From positions 15,816,501 through 15,880,500 of the forward strand of contig CAMQGK010000637.1 of NCBI GenBank assembly GCA_947000775.1: a stretch of DNA of 64,000 nucleotides, read 5' to 3'. Made by a program: the position numbers and the translations under genes. The notes under the pieces are model-generated. The model worked only from the letters and a program-made list of their open reading frames with translations, did not search any database and was not told the DNA's origin. This stretch comes from Pterois miles (taxonomy: Eukaryota; Chordata; Actinopteri; Perciformes; Scorpaenidae). Shown piece by piece: positions 13,401 through 20,233 of the stretch. Position 1 is the stretch's first letter, and the number at the start of each line of letters is the position of its first letter.

Positions 13401-15917
13401 ATAACATTCCTATTAAAATCATAAAAAGACAGAGAAATAGAGACATATTTAAGACCAGAAAGAAAGAAAAAAATCTAAATTGTGATACAATTAAGGTACA
13501 ATAAGCCTTTTTCACAGAGGACATTTTGACGTGTGCCTGTAAGAAAGGTATAAATGATAAAATGAATGATGGCCCTGCGTATAGCATAGCTTGTTACTAG
13601 GACACCTGTGCTTTTCCTAGAGTGACAAGTCAAAATGTTTACTGTGAAAAAGGCTCATTACAGCTACCTTTAACACAACTGTCAGCAGGGATTGACACTA
13701 ATATTTAAGCTACCTGTTGGATGATGTTGGACACACTGTTCCAGTGTGCCAGTTTGATGTTGTCTCCCCCATCCACCAGGCCCTGGTATCCCTGAAAAAT
13801 AATTTCCCATATGGTATGTTAATGTTTGAAAGAACAATGTGGGCTGGTCAAGCAGGAATAAAGACATCGCTCAATGTTTCATAGGGTCCTATTGATAGAA
13901 ACAGCTTATTTACCTCATAAATAAGATAGACCTGGGCCCCCACATAGATGCCCATTCTGGTCACAGCTCGGACAGCAGCATTCATCCCTGGATCAAGGAC
14001 AGTTACATAAAAATATTAGATTCACCTCTCCTTCTTGTTACACACAAGCTGTTACACAATTACTGTACCCTGCATGAGGAAATCAAACACGGCGGAGGAC
14101 ATGATTTCATTATAGGCCTTTTCACATCAGCCATTTTGATGTCAGAGCATATGGTGCCATTAGTGTTGGTGCCTTCAAATGGGGTTGTGTTTACCGTGTT
14201 CATTTAGCTGGGCCCATATGAACGCCGCCCTCATGTTGTATTCACAACCTCGTAAGTGGAAAGTTTCTGACAGCTCAGAGTTCATGACTTGTGACTTGTT
14301 TGTTGATGTGAGAAATGGTGGAGCCCATGGAAGTTCATTTCTTGCTGCATAATATTATACATTATATTGTAATTTTAGTCATAGATTGTTTTCTAGGTAA
14401 TTTTGCAATATGTCAGAGGAAAATGTTGATATTCCCAACAACCTCATCTTTCTTCTCTGTCATTATGCCTTTTCATTTCCTGCGTTACCCACTTGCTAGC
14501 TTGCTAAATTGTTAGCCTCTGTGGCGTCTAGACACCGACAGTAATGTTAATATTGCCATTGCATAGCACAGTGTTCTTCACGACTTGAACACCAAGCATA
14601 TTGTGTACACAACTTCCCCTCTCTTAAAACACTGTAAACACAACCACATTTGAAGGCACCATGTGTCACAGCCTTCCCAGTCATCCAGCGTCAACAACAC
14701 GGGCCCTGGTACACCTAAATGGAACAGGGCCATAATTTGTGTTTTTAATTACACTTGTCTTTAACCTGCAATGACATATCAAAATGGCTGCTGTGAAAAG
14801 GCCTGTTGGGCAAAGGTGCCACCTGCTCTGTGGAGACAATGACCAAAGTCCTTGGCAAGCATTACGTGAACAGACCCTGTTGCCCTGTTGCACAGTGGAA
14901 GAAAGTACTCAGATCTTGTATTTGGGTAACAGTAACAGTACCACAATGTCAAAGTACTGTTACAAGTAAAAGTCCTCCATTCTGAATTTCTAAAAATTGT
15001 AAACAATAAGCATATGCTTGAAGTTCTGCACGCAAAAGTACTCACCATGAAGAATGGCCCATTTCAGAATATTATACTGTATTATATTATTGTAATTATT
15101 GATGCATTCATGTGTAAAGCACTTTAATTTTTCAGCTGGTAAAGGTTGGGTTAATTTTACTTACAGGGATCGATAATTTTATCTTTTTTCTTATGTATAT
15201 ATTCTTTATTTGTTCATTTATTTACCACAGATGGATAACAGAAGTATTTACAAAACAAACGTATTAAAATAGCAGATGTATAAACACAATAACAACAAAG
15301 AAGCAAACAAAACAAAATAAAAAATAATATAATGATGTAATAACTTTCAATTATACTCCATACTTCATTTGTTGGTTACACTTTGTATCATTAATCTGAA
15401 CCTACAAAGTACTAGTAACTAAAGTTATCACATAGATGTAACGTTAGTGGAGTAAAAAGTACAATATTGAGCTGAGTTGTAGTGGAGATGAAGTATAAAG
15501 CAGCAGAAAATGGAAATACTCAACACAAGTGCCTCAAATTGTACTTAAGTACAGTACTTGAGGTGTACTTTCTACCATTGTGGGGTACATACCGTGTAAG
15601 TAGCCTACTGTATGCAGCACATACATGACCTTTGACCCATCTTTGCAACACTATCCAACTGTCAGTTTTAATTAGTCAGTTTTAATTAGTTAGTTTTCAC
15701 CTCGCTCCATAGACAAAGTTCTGTTAGGCTATTTCAAGCTTATGTTAACACATATTACACAAACTTAGCTTAATGTCTACATGTGCTAAAAGGCTGCTAA
15801 CTGCAAAAATGCTATTTTGAGTTTAAAGTCACCTTGTGCATCTCCACCGCTGGTCAGCACTGCCATGGCTCGACCAGCTCCCGTCATCTTCAGCTTCTCT
15901 AAGTCCATCGAGGACAT
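394..15917 (-). CDS. pfkl: ATP-dependent 6-phosphofructokinase, liver type (complete gene, 22 coding exons)
   Basis: Cytosolic glycolytic enzyme that phosphorylates fructose 6-phosphate to fructose 1,6-bisphosphate with ATP; family members act as allosteric tetramers. Exons (minus strand, 5' to 3'): 15833-15917, 13914-13987, 13714-13791, 12082-12271, 10191-10356, 9471-9515, 9286-9394, 8973-9068, 8347-8439, 7429-7554, 7270-7334, 7026-7089, 6754-6900, 6587-6657, 4971-5058, 4706-4858, 2846-3010, 1962-2023, 1033-1144, 817-916, 618-723, 394-541. They sum to 2343 nt, giving 780 residues plus TAG, the human PFKL length. Visible: ATP loop GGDAQG (24-29) and GGDGS (117-121), catalytic Asp166 in GSIDNDFCGTD, Arg201, a second PFK repeat from about 398 carrying the regulatory sugar-bisphosphate site (Arg470, SNNVPGT near 529-535), and C-terminus ending DSGF. 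The N-terminal MSSMDLEKL and the C-tail match PFKL better than PFKM or PFKP. All junctions are GT-AG and phases agree. One oddity is Cys116 where I recall Ile in the human enzymes. Whether this is the pfkla or pfklb copy cannot be decided here. Confidence 0.96.
618..723 (-). CDS. pfkl: pfkl coding exon 21 (residues 697-732)
   Basis: Encodes RVFANSPETACVLGLNRKV then the FSPVTELKDVTDFE block. Donor GA|GTAAGC, phase 2. Confidence 0.93.
817..916 (-). CDS. pfkl: pfkl coding exon 20 (residues 664-697)
   Basis: Encodes GGAPSPFDRNFGTKLGVRAI followed by QWISERLTENFRQ. Donor CAAG|GTAGAG, phase 1. Confidence 0.93.
1033..1144 (-). CDS. pfkl: pfkl coding exon 19 (residues 626-663)
   Basis: Encodes NEKCHENYTTDFIHRLYS and GKGVFDCRVNVLGHLQQ, a conserved regulatory-half motif. 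Donor CAG|GTGCAG. Confidence 0.94.
1450..1822 (-). repeat. ubiquitous teleost interspersed repeat, copy 1 (pfkl intron)
   Basis: Contains the widespread fish block reading, on the minus strand, CATGTTCTCCCCGTGT, then GGTACTCCGGCTTCCTCCCA, then CTAAATTGCCCGTAGGTGTG. A second copy in the opposite orientation lies at 51095-51390. The plus-strand end shows a CCATCCATCCATC run. I do not name the family. Confidence 0.75.
1962..2023 (-). CDS. pfkl: pfkl coding exon 18 (residues 606-626)
   Basis: Encodes ANVEHLTEKMKKDIQRGLVL and the first two bases of the next Arg codon. Acceptor TTGACAG, donor GAG|GTACAT. Confidence 0.93.
2846..3010 (-). CDS. pfkl: pfkl coding exon 17 (residues 551-605)
   Basis: Encodes GCDKIKQSATGTKRRVFVVE, TMGGFCGYLAT and FEDPFNIHDLK, mirroring exons 5-8 of the first repeat. 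Fifty-five whole codons. Confidence 0.95.
3100..4280. mobile_element. MITE-like fish DNA element interrupted by a SINE
   Basis: Begins near GGACATAGTAACCGTGATGT and ends in the familiar fish block GCAACCAGAGGAGTCGCCCC and CATTGGCTTCACTTTGGAC. The SINE at 3525-3873 sits inside it, so it was inserted later. It lies in the pfkl intron between exons 17 and 16. Non-coding; boundaries approximate. Confidence 0.5.
3525..3873 (-). mobile_element. tRNA-derived SINE, copy 1
   Basis: Read on the minus strand it starts with a tRNA-like head: box A-like TAGCTCAGTCTGTAGGG (3846-3862) and box B GGTTCAAGTCC (3808-3818). It ends in the LINE-like tail GTGGGACTAATAAAGGAC and a (TTC)n run. Two related copies are at 29757-30093 and 58621-58945, all in the same orientation. 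Confidence 0.85.
4706..4858 (-). CDS. pfkl: pfkl coding exon 16 (residues 500-550)
   Basis: Encodes EARGRYDELC and the regulatory-site segment PATISNNVPGTDFSLGAD, ending AVNAAME. The acceptor TTTCAAAG is purine-rich at -3 but keeps the frame. Confidence 0.94.
4971..5058 (-). CDS. pfkl: pfkl coding exon 15 (residues 470-499)
   Basis: Encodes TLPNKHMDKIVETIAKFNIS then ALLVIGGFE. Acceptor ATTACAG, donor GAG|GTATGA. Confidence 0.93.
5700..5985 (+). mobile_element. 5'-truncated LINE 3' end
   Basis: An in-frame tail SLTVDSFKSQLNTYLLGQAF ends at TAA (5783-5785) and resembles the C-terminus of fish L2/Rex-type LINE ORF2. It is followed by a 3' UTR with CACTTTGTGACTTATGCC, AAGCACTACATAAATAAA and a short TTAC repeat. 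Only the last few dozen codons remain, so it cannot move by itself. Confidence 0.6.
6587..6657 (-). CDS. pfkl: pfkl coding exon 14 (residues 447-470)
   Basis: Encodes WHNVAGWTGQGGSLLGTKR. Arg470 corresponds to a fructose 2,6-bisphosphate contact in family members. Donor CG|GTGAGT. Confidence 0.94.
6754..6900 (-). CDS. pfkl: pfkl coding exon 13 (residues 398-446)
   Basis: Opens the C-terminal (regulatory) PFK repeat: SNFSLAVLNVGAPAAGMNAA and DGFQGLANGN. Forty-nine whole codons. Confidence 0.95.
7026..7089 (-). CDS. pfkl: pfkl coding exon 12 (residues 376-397)
   Basis: Encodes SFQNNWNIYKLLAFQKP, the interdomain linker. Acceptor CTTGCAG, donor GAG|GTAAGT. Confidence 0.93.
7270..7334 (-). CDS. 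pfkl: pfkl coding exon 11 (residues 355-376)
   Basis: Encodes TKLVQKAMNEKRFDDAVKLR, the start of the linker between the two PFK repeats. Donor GGAGG|GTAGGA. Confidence 0.93.
7429..7554 (-). CDS. pfkl: pfkl coding exon 10 (residues 313-354)
   Basis: Encodes SSKLGVEAVVALMEASPDTP and LSGNHAVRLPLMECVEM, the end of the N-terminal PFK repeat. Forty-two whole codons. Confidence 0.95.
7721..8248 (-). mobile_element. dispersed ~0.5 kb non-coding element, family B copy 1
   Basis: Similar to 24686-25176 and 63481-63912. Shared marks include CACTCCTCCCTTTCC near one end, TGTAGAAACATGGAG, TAGAGCCAGTGTTTGGTTTG and GTTACACACTG at the other end. Lies in the pfkl intron between exons 10 and 9, inverted relative to the other copies. 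No coding capacity. Confidence 0.7.
8347..8439 (-). CDS. pfkl: pfkl coding exon 9 (residues 282-312)
   Basis: Encodes RLGYDTRLTVLGHVQRGG and TPSAFDRIL, with the His/Arg sugar-phosphate contacts of the PFK family. Phase 0 at both ends. Confidence 0.95.
8590..8952. mobile_element. TIR element with TAGGGCTG / CAGCCCT ends
   Basis: Starts TAGGGCTGAGC and ends GCCCAGCCCTG, an imperfect terminal inverted repeat around AT-rich sequence with a CGATATCGATAT core near one end. It is hAT-like by its ends and has no ORF. Lies in the pfkl intron between exons 9 and 8. Confidence 0.6.
8973..9068 (-). CDS. pfkl: pfkl coding exon 8 (residues 250-281)
   Basis: Encodes SRLNIVIIAEGAIDKDG, including the conserved AEGA substrate-binding segment, then SSTYVKD. 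Thirty-two whole codons, phase 0 at both ends. Confidence 0.94.
9286..9394 (-). CDS. pfkl: pfkl coding exon 7 (residues 213-249)
   Basis: Encodes YLALVSALASGADWLFIPE and PPQDGWEDRM, a highly conserved stretch of the N-terminal catalytic half. Donor GCA|GTAAGT. Confidence 0.94.
9471..9515 (-). CDS. pfkl: pfkl coding exon 6 (residues 198-213)
   Basis: A 45-nt micro-exon encoding SHQRTFVLEIMGRHCG, with the substrate-contacting Arg201 and the MGRHCG motif. Acceptor TTACAG, donor GTGAGT. Confidence 0.94.
9956..10100 (+). mobile_element. fragment of a hAT-like TAGGGCTGCA element
   Basis: Begins TAGGGCTGCAGCTAACAATT followed by the ATCAATTAATCTG block. The same family, near full length and inverted, is at 56530-56880. 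The inner end decays without a clear edge. Confidence 0.55.
10191..10356 (-). CDS. pfkl: pfkl coding exon 5 (residues 143-198), active site
   Basis: Carries GSIDNDFCGTDMTIG with the proton-accepting Asp166, and the helix ending DAIMTTAQ. The acceptor is ACCACAG, with a long (TG)n tract starting only about 15 nt upstream. The donor is GTCAGA, a weaker +3 C form. Confidence 0.95.
10369..10436. repeat. (CA)n microsatellite abutting pfkl exon 5 acceptor
   Basis: About 33 CA units with one interruption. On the transcribed strand this is a (TG)n tract beginning roughly 12-15 nt upstream of the exon 5 acceptor, where the polypyrimidine tract should be. Confidence 0.95.
12082..12271 (-). CDS. pfkl: pfkl coding exon 4 (residues 80-142), ATP loop
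   Basis: Encodes GGTVIGSARCKAF, then the nucleotide loop GGDGSLTGAN at 117-126, which holds the Mg/ATP contacts known in the family. The residue before the loop is Cys116. Donor AAAG|GTAAAG, phase 1. Confidence 0.95.
12545..13126. mobile_element. non-autonomous hAT-like element (CAGTGGTTCC ends)
   Basis: Left end CAGTGGTTCCACAG. The right end, reverse-complemented, reads CACTGGTTCCCAACC. Such CAGTGGTTCC(C)A termini are typical of Charlie-type hAT elements. It is 582 bp with no transposase ORF, in the pfkl intron between exons 4 and 3. Confidence 0.65.
13504..13655. mobile_element. short foldback MITE
   Basis: Terminal inverted repeats AGCCTTTTTCACAG and CTGTGAAAAAGGCT bound about 150 bp. 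The inner arms (CATTTTGAC and GTCAAAATG) also pair. Related to the larger foldback at 14114-14804. Confidence 0.7.
13714..13791 (-). CDS. pfkl: pfkl coding exon 3 (residues 54-79)
   Basis: Encodes GYQGLVDGGDNIK followed by the NSVSNIIQQ helix. Both ends are phase 0. Acceptor TTTTTCAG, donor CAG|GTAGCT. Confidence 0.94.
13914..13987 (-). CDS. pfkl: pfkl coding exon 2 (residues 29-53)
   Basis: Starts GMNAAVRAVTRMGIYVGAQ and ends YLIYE, directly following the GGDAQ of exon 1. Acceptor ATCCAG, donor GAG|GTAAAT. Confidence 0.94.
14114..14804. mobile_element. large foldback element in pfkl intron 1
   Basis: Left arm AGGCCTTTTCACATCAGCC pairs with right arm GGCTGCTGTGAAAAGGCCT. A second inner pair, GGTGCCTTCAAATGGGGTTG at about 14170 and CAACCACATTTGAAGGCACC at about 14640, confirms long subterminal inverted repeats. 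No ORF. Confidence 0.75.
14891..15583. mobile_element. common fish TIR element rich in AAAGTACTC motifs
   Basis: Left end CACAGTGGAAGAAAGTACTC. The right end, reverse-complemented, reads CCACAATGGTAGAAAGTACA. Internal AAGTACT and ACAAGTAAAAGTCCT blocks are seen repeatedly in fish genomes. A fragment of the same family is at 60510-60690. Lies in pfkl intron 1. Confidence 0.65.
15833..15917 (-). CDS. pfkl: pfkl coding exon 1 (residues 1-28)
   Basis: Holds the start codon (15915-15917). A at -3 (AACATG) gives a reasonable Kozak context. Met4 is an in-frame alternative, but Met1 gives exactly 780 residues. Encodes the N-terminal strand and the ATP-binding TSGGDAQ. Donor CAAG|GTGACT, phase 1. Confidence 0.92.
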
Positions 15918-16260
15918 GTTGACCTCCTTTGTTTACGACAAGGAAACCGGGGGGAACGAAGCAATGGCCGTTAACTAGTTAATAAAGTGTTTTTAGGTGA
16001 ATCCCTATTAATCCAGGTGTCGCTTCCTCGTTAGCAGTACGTCAAACTTGAGACGTGCAGCAGTGTCCAGGGTCTGACTCCGCCCTGTTCAAAGGAGAGC
16101 TAGCGGGGAGGAGTTCGGGGTGCGTTTACGTTATAATCCTGCACCGCCCGGAAGTACTATGTCCCAGCTTCAGCACGTCTTATAACATTAACCCCGCCTG
16201 CTCGCAGAGTCCTGACGCATATAGAGCAAGAAATCTCAACAACGGCACGTACAACACGAA
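15918..16260 (-). promoter_or_regulatory. pfkl: putative pfkl promoter and 5' UTR
   Basis: GC-richer than its surroundings, with CpGs and GC-box-like motifs. An ETS-type CCGGAAGT reads on the plus strand at 16148-16155. There is no clear TATA box. Position directly upstream of exon 1 is the main argument, and the transcription start is not resolved. Confidence 0.45.
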
Positions 16261-16465
16261 CTAATTTCAACAGATTTTATTGTGTAAATAATCACACCAG
16301 AGGAAACACCACCCACGGAGTTAACTTCACTGCACCTACTGCAGAACTATGCATGTAGAAATAAAATTATTAATACTCGGTTTTACTTTAGGAGCGTACT
16401 TCTATGTTACTTTATTCATCTCAAAGACTATTTCTGTATAAACTGTAACAAAATAAATAATAAAA

Positions 16466-16544
<79 letters not shown>

Positions 16545-16955
16545 TACATACACACACTTCTACTATTTATGGTATTCTTTGTATTTAGTTAAAATTATAA
16601 AATTAGGGGAGTGTTTGTGTTCTCGCTTCACTTTGAAACAAAACTAAATGTAAGGAGGTACAATTTACAGAAAATATGACTTAACAGTCAAATAAATAAA
16701 CCATAGGGGTGTGAGGTTGTGCAACCTTAGTACTCATAAAATCCTGGCCATGGTCGTGTTGCATATTACGCTGAGGTTATATAAAACCTTTGGACTATGA
16801 GTACTGTGGCTTGTATGAATACAAATTAAACATTAATGGAATTAACCTATAAACTCAATAAATCTATGGGTATATTAAATAAGATGAAATTCAACAAGCA
16901 TCTCTTGTGTCACAGAAGAGGCAGACCAATGTGTGCTGGGTACAGTACATCAGCA
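16261..16955. other. intergenic spacer between pfkl promoter and map3k13 3' end
   Basis: AT-rich sequence with no ORF worth calling. The only distinct structure is the TA microsatellite listed separately. Confidence 0.5.
16472..16540. repeat. (TA)n microsatellite
   Basis: About 34 uninterrupted TA units, followed by a short CACA run. Confidence 0.97.
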
Positions 16956-16989
16956 TTTATTCCATGCAGTTGTTTGCTCTGATTTTATT
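16956..16989 (-). terminator. map3k13: candidate map3k13 poly(A) signals
   Basis: Two AATAAA hexamers on the minus strand, at 16984-16989 and 16956-16961. They are the first canonical signals met after the map3k13 stop at 20132, and they sit just before the pfkl promoter spacer. Confidence 0.5.
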
Positions 16990-19129
16990 CTCCCAGATAC
17001 CCATTGCACTGTACACTGGATAATACAGGAAACCGACAGGATTGGTTGATCGTAATGCCATTCAACAGGGAAGGGAGTTGGACATGAGAGTAACAAAGAA
17101 ACAGATGTTTGATACATGGGATGAGGCAACGTGATGTCTACAGTTAGAGACAATTTCACAGAAATTCAGATGTAAGTAACTGGTATTTTGATTAAAAATG
17201 AGAGGAAGGGATCTCTGCAGAAGTACAGAAATCAGCATCACGCATGCCTTCAGGCTTTACGCCTCATTTACCCTGCTGTGACAGTCAACTGACTGGCTTT
17301 TGGTTGCACTAGAAGTGATTCCTTATAGCCTTTATGTCGAGATAAAAAAGCTTTAGGAACGCCTGATGTTGCTAGTTACTGATATAAAGTCTGCTTAAAT
17401 CAATACTTCATGATCTAAATGATGAATGGTCCCCTGCAGGGTCACAAAGACAAAAATGATGCCCATGATATGACAATGCTTTTTTTCTCCCATACAAATA
17501 CTGTCCTCTTCCCATACCAATTCATTGTGCTTCCTTTAAATAATACTTTTTGGGAGAAATCATCTAAAGCTGCCTGAAATCAAAAAGAACACAGCACCTT
17601 ACCAGTCATTCATAATAAATTAATTCAATAATCATGTAGGCCAGCTACAAAGAAAAAAACAAAAAACAAAACAAGAATCAAAATTAAATTACAACAATCA
17701 TACTTCACAGGATATATGCCAGAAAGACAATGTTATTAACAGCTTGATCGGATTACCCAGTCATTACAACACACTAGGTTATTTTACACGTACGTAAACA
17801 GAAGGTTGAAGGAGGCTCGAGGAAAGGCAGCAGCTGCTTTCAGTACCAGGTCTAAGCCTTCCCAAAGCTTTCAAGCAAAAGGGTAATTGATCCATCAGTA
17901 CAGTTTTAGCTTCACCTTGTGCTACTCGGTTCTCATGACTCACGCCCTCCTGCAGCGTTGAATACTGATGTAGTACAGATGAAAGAATTTCCTGCTCATT
18001 TTCAACCAGTTGGGCTGGTCATCAGCGACAGAAGGCTCTGTCAGAGCTGTGCGATACATTACAGAGAGAGGACAAAAACAGATTACATTACATTTACAGA
18101 TGTTTATATACAGGAGTAACTAACACTGAGATGAGGTTGCTGAAAACCAAGAGCAGCGTTATTGCTCCGCGGCCTCGTCTCTGGCTTATATTCCTAACCT
18201 AGAAACACTTGAGCTGACATCTTGACATCATCGTTAAACTCAACCCTGGCTGGCTATTTTTCAACCGCAGAATCATTAAGGTGGATGACAAACACTCTAA
18301 TGGGGATAAAAATAAACCTCTCACAGATGCAGTATCCCTTTTCAAAACAAGAAAAAAATAGTAATATTGCTTGGATTCTAGGATTTGGATGGCCATGGGA
18401 AACAGCAGATAAATGACCCTTAGGATCAATGGAGCCAGGATCTTTATGCAGCACAAGGAAAAGTAAGTCATTGTAACTGTTGCCATCTAGTGGCCGCTGA
18501 TGTATTGCTCCTGCTCTCAATCTGCAACATAAAACCTGAGCATCAAACCCCCAAAAAGTTCCTAAAAATGGGACAATTTAAAAATATAGCATCTAGAATA
18601 AGCTGTTTGACACTTGCTGATCTCCTCTAGCCACCAGTCACTGTACTGTGTCTAGCCAGCTAGACGCCCCGCATCCTGAGCAAGCAACTTCTTTCTCGCC
18701 TGAGCGCCATCCTACATTATTGCTGTTTTTTTCACTACAGCACAGAAAATAATTGTTGTTTTTGGACATTTGCGTATCAGACAGTAAAAATTACCCTGCT
18801 AGAAAATGGTAAATGGGACTGCTGCACCTAGTGATTTCAAGAAATGGGATACTGCACCTGGATTGCAACTAAAATGCTCTACCAAACATTAAAGTCTGTT
18901 ACAGCAATAAAGGGTTGAACATCAAGGCTATCTGTAAGACCTAATTTTAATATTCCTGTATGGTCCATGTGCCACTCAAAGATTCCTACATAATTGGTCC
19001 AGTCCAGTTTCTCACAGTCCTTGAACAATCCTGAGATGAGACTTGAAACTGTAATGTCTAATGGATGGGAGAGGGCTTTGTGTTCATATGCACACACAAA
19101 CACGCACACACGTACGTGCACATACATGT

Positions 19130-19131
<2 letters not shown>

Positions 19132-19173
<42 letters not shown>
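19132..19173. repeat. (CA)n microsatellite
   Basis: About 21 CA units preceded by a degenerate CACACG stretch. It lies in the presumed map3k13 3' UTR. Confidence 0.95.
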
Positions 19174-19175
<2 letters not shown>

Positions 19176-20131
19176 TCTCTTATAACTCCCTAAACAGCTC
19201 TGGTCATGACATCTGATTGATGATGACAATGACGTTGGCGTGTCTTTGAGAAGGATGAGCTTGGTCGCAGAGGAAGACTCTTTTTTTGTTTGTTTTATCT
19301 TCTCCTCAGCTGAGTCTTCATCTCTGTTGCTCTGCTAACTGATCCGCTTCATGCAGTCTTCCTGCAGCGTTAACGTTTTGCGCGCTGAACAGGCATGCTT
19401 GGACAGTTCAGCATGATGCCTGACTAGAGACACATGTAGTGGTTTCTAGGGAAGGGAGGGAGTCCGGTTGCGAGGCAGGTTGTTCATGCTGGTGTTTTCA
19501 TAAGCTCCCTGCTCCCCACTCACAATGGTGGGGATGGGATGGAAGTGGGGGAGGCAGGGTACGGGGGTTCTGCACTGTTAACTCATGATAAAGCAGGTTG
19601 AGGGGGGTCCTTGTTGGTTGTGGATTTTGGTCTAAAACAATGGGAAGCTTAGAACCAGATCAAAAGGCTTGTAGTGACACTCCTTGTCTGCGTCAGTCAC
19701 CTGAGAGACGAATGATTGCAGTAACTCCATACTGCTAGTTATCACCCTCAGCACTTCATCCTCATCATCACAACACACACTTAGCCCATGCTCAGTTTCA
19801 AAATGTCAGTTTTTTTTCTCTGTTCAGATCAGAGAATTTACAGATGTCCTGAATTTTCCTTCAAAACTCAGACAAAAATAAATTATGAACGTTACACTAT
19901 CTACTGTACATTATCATTCAAAAGGGAATCCCTGCCATGGGTTGCCTGGATGCTGTGCTAGAGATGGGGGGAGGTATGAGGGGAAGGGTAGTTCTGGGAG
20001 AGATTGCATGGGGCTTTTCTATTTTTGGAGCTTTGTTTACAATGTCCTCCTCTTATTGCTGTATTTTCTGCAGGGCAGAGTGGGACACGATGGCCTCCAG
20101 GCAAAAACAGAACCGACCCCTGGGGTAGGTT

Positions 20132-20233
20132 TCACCATGAGGAAGGAGCCCCGACTTTGTTGTTTCTAATGGTGGCATCAGAGCACTCTGCTTCTGACGA
20201 ATCACAGTCTGAGTCGCCAAACTGTAGTGGATT
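20132..20233 (-). CDS. map3k13: map3k13 terminal coding exon 13 (residues 976-1008, stop)
   Basis: Encodes NPLQFGDSDCDSSEAECSDA and ends APSSW, then TGA (20132-20134). Acceptor CTCCCAG. Choosing this AG rather than the CTACAG twelve bases inside keeps NPLQ, which aligns with the human NPMQ. Confidence 0.9.
   Translation of the reverse strand, partial: NPLQFGDSDCDSSEAECSDATIRNNKVGAPSSW

Larger units (their letters stand above)
16956..20131 (-). other. map3k13: probable map3k13 3' UTR
   Basis: Runs from the stop codon to the first AATAAA signals. It has few recognisable transposon relics compared with the introns, which fits a transcribed 3' UTR of about 3.1 kb. This rests on signal position only. 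A (CA)n tract lies inside it. Confidence 0.4.

Noticed and set aside
8973..15917. Assignment to pfkm or pfkp
   Set aside because: The N-terminal MSSMDLEKL, PEAPPQDGW and the DSGF tail match PFKL, and total length equals human PFKL exactly.
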